Assembly (NCBI GenBank): GCA_051954235.1
Contig: JBQCHY010000008.1
Location: 5,450 to 69,449, forward strand
DNA: 64,000 bases
Direction of reading: 5' to 3'
Source: 62-47 sp051954235
GTDB lineage: Bacteria; Pseudomonadota; Alphaproteobacteria; Rhizobiales; Xanthobacteraceae
Shown here piece after piece: positions 58,558 to 64,000 of the stretch. Both the position numbers and the translations under genes were made by a program. Under the pieces are notes generated by a model, which saw only the letters and a program-made list of their open reading frames with translations, was not told where the DNA came from and ran no database searches. Each line of letters opens with the position of its first letter. Position 1 is the stretch's first letter.

Positions 58558-59985
58558 TTACAGTACCTTGCCCGGATTCAGAATGTTCAGCGGATCGAGC
58601 AGCGCCTTGATGCCGCGCATCAGTTCGATCGCCACCTTGTCCTTCACCTCCGGCAATTCGTCGCGTTTCATCACGCCGATGCCATGCTCCGCTGAAATCG
58701 AGCCGCCCATCTTCAACACGATCTCGAACACCACCGCGTTGATGTCGTGCCAGCGCGCGAGGAATGTGTCCTTGTCGCCGCCGATCGGCTGGCTGACATT
58801 GTAGTGGATGTTGCCGTCGCCGAGATGGCCGAACGGTACCGGACGGCTGCCGGGCAACAGTTTCACCACGGCGGCATTGGCTTGTTCGATAAACGCAGGC
58901 ACGGCGGCGACCGGCACCGAGACGTCGTGCTTGATCGAGCCGCCTTCCGGCTTCTGCGCCGGCGAAATCACCTCGCGCAACGTCCAGAACGCGGCGCGTT
59001 GCGCGAGATTTTCCGCGATGACCGCGTCGTCGGCAATGCCGTCTTCCAGCGCGCGGGTCAGGATGGCTTCGAGCGTCGCGCGCGCGTCGTCGCGTGACGA
59101 CGAGATTTCCATCAGCACGTACCACGGATAGCGTGTCGCCAGCGGATCGCGGATCGACGGACCATGCTTCACACAGAAGTCGATGCAGATTTCCGCCATC
59201 AATTCGAAGCTGGTGAGATTGCCAGCCGCCTCCGCTTGCGCGATCTCAAGCAGCTTCAATGCCTGTGCCGGCGAGGTCAGTCCGACGAATGCGGTGTCGA
59301 CGCTGCGCGGCTTGGGAAACAGTTTCAACGTCGCGGCGGTGATGATGCCGAGCGTGCCTTCCGCGCCGATGAAAAGATTGTGCAGATTGTAGCCGGTGTT
59401 GTCCTTTTTCAGCTTCGACAGCGTGTTGAGCACGCGGCCGTCGGCCAGCACGACTTCCAGGCCGAGCGCCATCGCGCGCGCGACGCCGTAAGCGAGCGCG
59501 CCGGTGCCGCCGGCATTGGTGGAGAGATTGCCGCCGATGGTGCAGCTTCCTTCGGCGCCGAGCGACAGCGGAAACAAGCGATCAACCTCATCGGCGCGCT
59601 GCTGCAAGGTTTGCAGCACGCAACCGGATTCGACGGTCATGGTGTTGGATTGCGTATCGACATCGCGGATCTTATCGAGGCGGCGCAGCGACAATACGAC
59701 TTCGCCGTGATGCGGCGTCTGGCCGCCGACGAGGCCGGTATTGCCGCCTTGCGGCACCAGCGCTGTGCGCGTTTCGCTGGCGAGTTTGCAGATCGCGACG
59801 ACTTCAGCGGTGGTGCCCGGCCGCAGCACGAGCGGCGAGTGGCCTTGATAGAGGTTGCGCTCTTCGGTGACGTAGGCCGCGATTTCGCTCTGATCGGTGA
59901 CGCCGTATTTGTCGCCGACGATGGCCTTGAACCTTGCGATCAACTCCGGTGAAAGCGGTGCAGGCGGCGGCTGGACGATGTTCAT
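58558..59985 (-). CDS. FAD-linked dehydrogenase (GlcD/D-2-hydroxyacid type)
   Basis: This 475-residue flavoprotein of the GlcD/D2HGDH family has the FAD-binding motif PQGGNTGLVGGQTPH, LGAEGSCTIGGNLSTNAGG, and C-terminal HLGDGNIHYNVSQP and EHGIGVMKRDELP with the metal and catalytic histidines. It probably oxidises D-2-hydroxy acids (glycolate, D-lactate or D-2-hydroxyglutarate). There is no GlcE or GlcF next to it, which fits the single-subunit D2HGDH-like kind. Convergent with SRAP. Confidence 0.92.
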   Translation of the reverse strand: MNIVQPPPAPLSPELIARFKAIVGDKYGVTDQSEIAAYVTEERNLYQGHSPLVLRPGTTAEVVAICKLASETRTALVPQGGNTGLVGGQTPHHGEVVLSLRRLDKIRDVDTQSNTMTVESGCVLQTLQQRADEVDRLFPLSLGAEGSCTIGGNLSTNAGGTGALAYGVARAMALGLEVVLADGRVLNTLSKLKKDNTGYNLHNLFIGAEGTLGIITAATLKLFPKPRSVDTAFVGLTSPAQALKLLEIAQAEAAGNLTSFELMAEICIDFCVKHGPSIRDPLATRYPWYVLMEISSSRDDARATLEAILTRALEDGIADDAVIAENLAQRAAFWTLREVISPAQKPEGGSIKHDVSVPVAAVPAFIEQANAAVVKLLPGSRPVPFGHLGDGNIHYNVSQPIGGDKDTFLARWHDINAVVFEIVLKMGGSISAEHGIGVMKRDELPEVKDKVAIELMRGIKALLDPLNILNPGKVL

Positions 59986-60031
59986 GTCGCGTCTCTTGTT
60001 GCTTATGAATTGTTACTTGGCTTCGATGATA

Positions 60032-61021
60032 TCACGTCGGCGGCACGGCGGCGCGACGCAGTCGGTCGTTGATGGCTTCGCCGAGATCGTGTTCGGGGAC
60101 GGGCATCACCGCGATGGCGCGGGCGTTGGCGGTGTCGAGCGCGCGCAGGTAGCCGAACAAATTGGCGGCGGCTTCGGTCAGATCGCCCCGCTCCGAGAGG
60201 TTCAGGATTCTTGCGGCAGCACCGTGGCCGGAAAGTGTCACGGCTCCGAACGCCAGCAGCGCCTCGCCGGGCTCGATCTGCGTCGCATTGAGCCGCACCG
60301 GGGTCCGGGGCGCATAGTGCGAGGCCAGCATGCCGGGGGCCATCGGTTGGCCGGCGGCGTCGGGTTGCGGGCGCGGCCGTCGCAGCGGATGGCCCAGCAC
60401 CTGTTCGATGGCGCCGCGCGGCAGCCCGCCGGGACGCAACAGCAGCGGCGGGTCGAAGCAGCCGACGATGGTGGACTCGACGCCAACCGACACCGGGCCG
60501 CCGTCGACGATCAGGTCGATGCGGCCGTCGAGGTCATTCGCGACGTGCGCGGCGGCGGTCGGCGAGACATGGCCGGAGCGGTTCGCGGACGGCGCAACGA
60601 TCGGGTGGCCGAGCGCGCGCAAAATATCCCGTGCTATGGGATGGGCGGGCATCCGCACCGCGACGGTATCGAGGCCGGCGGTGGCGAGGTCGGCGACGGC
60701 GCAGTCCGGCGTCTTTGGCAGTACCAGGGTGAGGGGGCCGGGCCAGAACGCCTCGGCTAGCTTGCGGGCGGTGTCGTTAAGCCGGGCGATTCGCTCGGCG
60801 CCGGCGAGATCGTGGACGTGGGCGATCAGCGGATTGAACGAAGGCCGTCCCTTGGCCCGATAAAGCCGCGCAATGGCTTCCGGATGGGTGGCGTCGGCGC
60901 CGAGGCCGTAGACCGTTTCTGTGGGAAACGCCACCAGACCACCGTCCGCGAGGCGTCGCGCGGCCTCCGTGACGGCGGTTTGGCCTGCGGGGATGATTTT
61001 TGTGGTCAGTTCGACGGCCAT
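60032..61021 (-). CDS. Threonylcarbamoyl-AMP synthase (Sua5/YwlC type)
   Basis: Sua5 makes the threonylcarbamoyl-AMP used for t6A37 of tRNAs reading ANN codons. The 329-residue protein has the YrdC core (GGLVAFPTETVYGLGADATH, KGRPSFNPLIAH, GPLTLVL, VAPSANRSGHVSPT, ESTIVGCF) and the C-terminal Sua5 domain after a linker (GMLASHYAPRTPVRL). ATG 61021 (MAVELTT) is chosen over the ATG at 61039. It diverges from tRNA-Pro. Confidence 0.94.
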   Translation of the reverse strand: MAVELTTKIIPAGQTAVTEAARRLADGGLVAFPTETVYGLGADATHPEAIARLYRAKGRPSFNPLIAHVHDLAGAERIARLNDTARKLAEAFWPGPLTLVLPKTPDCAVADLATAGLDTVAVRMPAHPIARDILRALGHPIVAPSANRSGHVSPTAAAHVANDLDGRIDLIVDGGPVSVGVESTIVGCFDPPLLLRPGGLPRGAIEQVLGHPLRRPRPQPDAAGQPMAPGMLASHYAPRTPVRLNATQIEPGEALLAFGAVTLSGHGAAARILNLSERGDLTEAAANLFGYLRALDTANARAIAVMPVPEHDLGEAINDRLRRAAVPPT

Positions 61022-61047
61022 TCGGTTCCGATCTTCCATTCGCTGTC

Positions 61048-61076
61048 TTGCGGTGGCCGAAAGCGGACGCTATAAG
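61048..61076 (+). promoter_or_regulatory. Promoter of tRNA-Pro
   Basis: TTGCGG (61048-61053) and TATAAG (61071-61076) are 17 bases apart, and the tRNA 5' end lies 13 bases after the -10 box, as expected for a tRNA gene. Confidence 0.7.
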
Positions 61077-61088
61077 CCGCCCCATCGT

Positions 61089-61165
61089 CGGAGTGTGGCT
61101 CAGCCCGGTAGAGCACTGCGTTCGGGACGCAGGGGTCGCAGGTTCAAATCCTGCCACTCCGACCA
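61089..61165 (+). tRNA. tRNA-Pro (anticodon CGG)
   Basis: This is a full cloverleaf of 77 bases including an encoded CCA. The acceptor stem CGGAGTG pairs with CACTCCG. The anticodon arm CTGCG-TTCGGGA-CGCAG gives anticodon CGG for codon CCG, and the T arm GCAGG-TTCAAAT-CCTGC is complete. No integrase or repeated 3' end is nearby. Confidence 0.97.
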
Positions 61166-61362
61166 TTGATCTCTAAAGAGATTTCCCGATCTCTCGATCC
61201 TCGATTGCCCTTGCCCAAAGATCGGGCCACCGTTTCGGCCAATCGATACGCCCTTTCCCGGCTTCGCTGCAACACCCTCCGCAACCTCGTGTTCGGAAGG
61301 TCGCGTCTCGGTGTCCGTGGATCGTTGCGAGTACGTCCACCGACGTTTCGAACTGGCCTGCC

Positions 61363-61806
61363 TTACTGGGGTTTCAGCGCGTCGATCGTGGTCATGGCTT
61401 CCTTGACGATCGTGGAGCGTTCGACGACCTCGTACAGCGTCACCGCCAGCGCGCCGATCAGCAGGAGCGAAATGGCCGCCGCCACGATATGGCCGAGCAG
61501 GGACGGGGTCTCGTCGTTGAAGGCGATCAGGTAGAGGCATCCGGCCGTGAGCCAGGAGAACGACAGGAACATCGCGATCGTCAGCGCCGAGAAGTAAAGC
61601 GCGACCGTCAGAAGGCTGACGTATTCGAGGCTGACGGCGGGCTCGGTTCGCCATATCCAGTATGAGGTCAGGAGCGCCAGCGGGCCGATGAACACCAGCC
61701 GGGCCAATGCGCTGATGTAGTCGGACAGTCTCTTGGTGTTATCGAACGACCCCGAGATATCTGAGGGGAAGGCTCGCGCGAGTCGTTCTTTCAAGGACAT
61801 ATCCAT
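61363..61806 (-). CDS. Membrane protein of unknown function, three to four helices
   Basis: This 147-residue protein has hydrophobic segments around 35-50 (LARLVFIGPLALLTSYWIW), 60-95 and 105-125 (HIVAAAISLLLIGALAVTLY), ending in a polar tail (IVKEAMTTIDALKPQ). A charged N-terminus (MSLKERLARAFPSDISG) precedes them. The family was not recognised. ATG 61806 and 61800 are adjacent options. It is transcribed towards the tRNA-Pro gene. Confidence 0.72.
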   Translation of the reverse strand: MDMSLKERLARAFPSDISGSFDNTKRLSDYISALARLVFIGPLALLTSYWIWRTEPAVSLEYVSLLTVALYFSALTIAMFLSFSWLTAGCLYLIAFNDETPSLLGHIVAAAISLLLIGALAVTLYEVVERSTIVKEAMTTIDALKPQ

Positions 61807-62041
61807 TCGATCCGGTGATCAGTATCCGCGCGTGGCTGGCGCGTGACCGGTTGCTCCCAAGGCGGTCACGGAATGAGGCGTCATCAAAAATCCATGGGAC
61901 CGAGCGATTAAAGCCCGCGCGGTGCCGGGCGGCAAGCGAGCTTTCATGCCATTGGAAAACACGTCCCTGGCCCGCGCGCATTGACGACCCGGGCCTTGCG
62001 CTTGGTTTACGCGCGACGAAAAATTGCCTACTGATTGGCGC

Positions 62042-63769
62042 ATGCACGATCTCATCGGCGACATCACGCTCAGCATTCTATTTGCCTGGATGCTCGGGAT
62101 GCTGGCCCATGTCACGCGGCAGCCGCTGATCCTGGCCTATCTGGTCGGCGGCTTCGTGATCGGCCCTTTTGGCATCGGCTGGGTCAAGTCGGAGCAGTCG
62201 ATCTCCACCATCTCCGAACTCGGCCTGATCTTCATGCTGTTCATGATCGGGCTGGAGATCGACCTCAAGAAGATCGTCCGCGCCGGCCGTGTCATCCTGA
62301 TCGCGGCGGGCGGGCAGTTGATCGGCGGCTGCGTGCTCGGCGTGCTGATGTTCCTGGCGATCGGGCTCAAGCTCGGCGGAGGACGGTTCGACGCGCTGTA
62401 TGTCGCCGTCGCCTGCGCGCTCAGTAGCACGGTCATCATCGTCAAGGTGCTCTACGAGAAGCGCGAGTTGGATACGCTGCCGGGTCGCATCACGCTCGGC
62501 GTGCTGGTGTTGCAGGATATCTTCGCGATCCTGTTTCTCGCGGTGCAGCCGAGCCTCGACAACCTCCAGATAAGTATCATCCTGTTGTCGGTCGGCCGCG
62601 TCGCCGTGCTGGTCGCGACGGCCTGGGCGTTGAGCCGCTACGTGCTGCCGAAGCTGTTCAGTCAGATCGCGCGGCGGCCGGAACTGGTGATGCTGGGCGC
62701 GCTGGCGTGGTGCTTCCTTATCGGCGAGATCGCCGAGCGGCTGCACCTGTCGCGCGAGATGGGCTCGCTGGTGGCGGGCGTGTCGCTGTCGACGTTCCCT
62801 TATGCGCTCGATGTCACCGCCAAGGTGACGACGCTGCGGGATTTCTTCATCACGCTGTTCTTCGTGGCGCTGGGCATGACCATCCCGATTCCCGACCGCT
62901 CGGTGATCGGGATGGCGCTGATCGTCGCGGCGTTCACGGTGGTGAGCCGCTTGATCACGACCTTCGTGCCGCTCTACCTGATGAAGCAGGGGCTGCGCGC
63001 CAGCCTGCTTCCTGCGATCAACCTCGCGCAAATCAGCGAGTTCTCGCTGGTGGTGATCCAGACCGGCGTGCTCGCCAAGCACATCTCGATGCAGACCGCG
63101 AACGCGGTGTCGTTTGCCTTTGTGTTGCTGGCGGTGCTCTCGACCTTCCTGATCGGCCGCAGCGACCAGATCGTGCGCGCGGCCATCGGCCCGTTGAAGC
63201 GGCTCGGCTTGCGCGATCTCGACGCCACCGAACCCGGCGCCGCCGAGCCGGGCGAGGCCCACGGCGCCGCGCGGCGCATCGTCATCCTCGGCTTTTTCCG
63301 TGCGGCGAGCGCGCTCTTGAGCGAGATCGAGCAGCGCGACAAATCGATGCTCGCGCAGATTACCGTGGTCGATTTCAATCCCAACGTGTTCCGCAATCTC
63401 GCCGCGCGCGGGCTGCATGTGATCTATGGCGACATCAGCAATGTCGAGACGCTGGTTCATGCCGGGATCGGCAGCGCCGAGATCGTCATCCTCAGCGTGC
63501 CGGATGCGCTGCTCAAGGGCGCCGACAACGAGAAGCTGGTGCGCCACGTCCGCACCCTCAATCCCAAGGCCAAGATCATCTCCACCGCCGACATGCTGGC
63601 GGATGTCAGCGATCAATATTCCGCCGGCGCGAATTACGTCACGGTGCCGCGCTTCACCGACGCGCAGGAACTGTTCCAGGCCATCGAGGCCGCCGATGAC
63701 GGCCTGCTGGACGCCAAGCGCGCCGAAACCGATGCTCGGCTCGCCGAGCGCAGCGAGGTGCTGCCGTAA
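62042..63769 (+). CDS. Kef-type K+/H+ antiporter with TrkA-N domain
   Basis: This 575-residue CPA2 antiporter has about a dozen membrane helices to residue 380, with the exchanger motifs RQPLILAYLVGGFVIGPF, ISTISELGLIFMLFMIGLEI and ACALSSTVIIVKVLYEKREL. A soluble RCK/TrkA-N domain follows (about 400-560: AARRIVILGFFRAASALLSE, VVDFNPNVFRNLAARGLHVI). The dinucleotide glycine motif is LGFFRA, weaker than usual GxGxxG. ATG 62042 gives MHDLIGD; an earlier TTG is unlikely. Confidence 0.9.
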   Translation: MHDLIGDITLSILFAWMLGMLAHVTRQPLILAYLVGGFVIGPFGIGWVKSEQSISTISELGLIFMLFMIGLEIDLKKIVRAGRVILIAAGGQLIGGCVLGVLMFLAIGLKLGGGRFDALYVAVACALSSTVIIVKVLYEKRELDTLPGRITLGVLVLQDIFAILFLAVQPSLDNLQISIILLSVGRVAVLVATAWALSRYVLPKLFSQIARRPELVMLGALAWCFLIGEIAERLHLSREMGSLVAGVSLSTFPYALDVTAKVTTLRDFFITLFFVALGMTIPIPDRSVIGMALIVAAFTVVSRLITTFVPLYLMKQGLRASLLPAINLAQISEFSLVVIQTGVLAKHISMQTANAVSFAFVLLAVLSTFLIGRSDQIVRAAIGPLKRLGLRDLDATEPGAAEPGEAHGAARRIVILGFFRAASALLSEIEQRDKSMLAQITVVDFNPNVFRNLAARGLHVIYGDISNVETLVHAGIGSAEIVILSVPDALLKGADNEKLVRHVRTLNPKAKIISTADMLADVSDQYSAGANYVTVPRFTDAQELFQAIEAADDGLLDAKRAETDARLAERSEVLP

Positions 63770-63830
63770 GACGGGGCCGCAATTGCCTTGGCGATTGTCG
63801 TTTTCGACGGAGTCGCTCCGGACGGTGCCT

Positions 63831-63945
63831 CACCTCTCCCCATCGGGGAGAGGTCGGAGCCGTAGGCTCCGGGTGAGGGGGATCGAGCATCATTGAGGCT
63901 GTAACTCCTCACCCCAACCCACTCCCAACGGGAGAGGGAGCGCGC
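63831..63945. repeat. Family C palindromic element
   Basis: This is a second copy of the element between ilvB and ilvH (15750-15880), with arms CACCTCTCCCC/ATCGGGGAGAGG and CTCACCCCAACCC, closing with GGGAGAGGGAGCGCGC. It lies about 60 bases after the antiporter stop and could end its transcript. Confidence 0.85.
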
Positions 63946-64000
63946 ATCGTTTCTGAGCTGGCGTTTCCATCAAAATCGAAAACGCACTAGCGTTGCGCGG

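Noticed and set aside
61089..61165. tRNA-Pro as an integration site for a mobile element
   Set aside because: No integrase, no repeated tRNA 3' end and no composition change on either side.
62078..63616. 512-codon antisense frame over the Kef-type antiporter
   Set aside because: Extremely His/Asp/Gln/Arg-rich product, typical of the antisense of a hydrophobic protein.

Overview
This window reads as ordinary chromosome of an alphaproteobacterium, most likely of the Bradyrhizobiaceae/Nitrobacteraceae (Bradyrhizobium, Rhodopseudomonas, Afipia, Nitrobacter group). The basis is the high GC content, a two-piece (circularly permuted) tmRNA gene with tag ANDNFAPVAQAA, an SspB adaptor of the alphaproteobacterial kind, small families common in this group (DUF4169, DUF1236, DUF3096, TIGR02301), a GGAAC-N17-CGTT (EcfG-type) promoter, and several families of palindromic dispersed elements between genes. 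There is no phage, IS, plasmid or CRISPR locus. Genus is an inference; no rRNA is present to fix it.

Layout. 0-1.2 kb: two paralogous ribbon-helix-helix genes with a DUF4169 gene (minus). 1.5-4.2 kb: fumC, sspB and, directly upstream on the same strand, the permuted ssrA gene, so the tagging RNA and the protease adaptor for the tag are neighbours. 4.3-5.4 kb: a two-gene ChrA transporter. 5.6-11.3 kb: thyA-folA, then the membrane quality-control group hflK-hflC-DUF2065-degP. 11.5-13.7 kb: serB-arsC-like, divergent from miaA. 13.7-19.3 kb: a branched-chain amino acid locus (leader peptide with attenuator, ilvB, ilvH, two exporter genes, ilvC). 19.3-23.2 kb: LprI-like protein, a fused permease/binding-protein ABC system, and an orphan ABC ATPase. 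23.2-31.2 kb: glycosyltransferases, radical SAM protein, SMR pump, rnhB, a family-4-like uracil-DNA glycosylase and ETF-ubiquinone oxidoreductase. 31.4-39 kb: TPR protein, ispE, LuxR-type regulator, polyprenyl diphosphate synthase, DUF2007, methyltransferase, S49 peptidase. 39.3-46.4 kb: glyQ-glyS (glyS carries a palindromic element in frame) and ppdK with a histone-H1-like N-terminal tail. 46.4-55.7 kb: SleB-like hydrolase, YhdH-type oxidoreductase, a large DUF2339 membrane protein, a phosphatase and the coupled ygfZ-tag-HD genes. 55.8-64 kb: small proteins, NUDIX, SRAP, FAD dehydrogenase, Sua5, tRNA-Pro(CGG), and a Kef-type antiporter.

Functional themes are core metabolism (Ile/Val synthesis, folate/dTMP, glycyl-tRNA, pyruvate-PEP exchange, isoprenoids) and protein/DNA quality control. 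Nothing here is convincingly a new multi-gene system. The most unusual points are the element inserted in glyS, the tail of PpdK, the expanded tandem repeat inside a dispersed element at 46.5 kb, the ssrA-sspB adjacency, and the ilv attenuator. Long antisense reading frames over ilvB, glyQS, the ETF-QO gene and the antiporter are codon-bias shadows and are left out.
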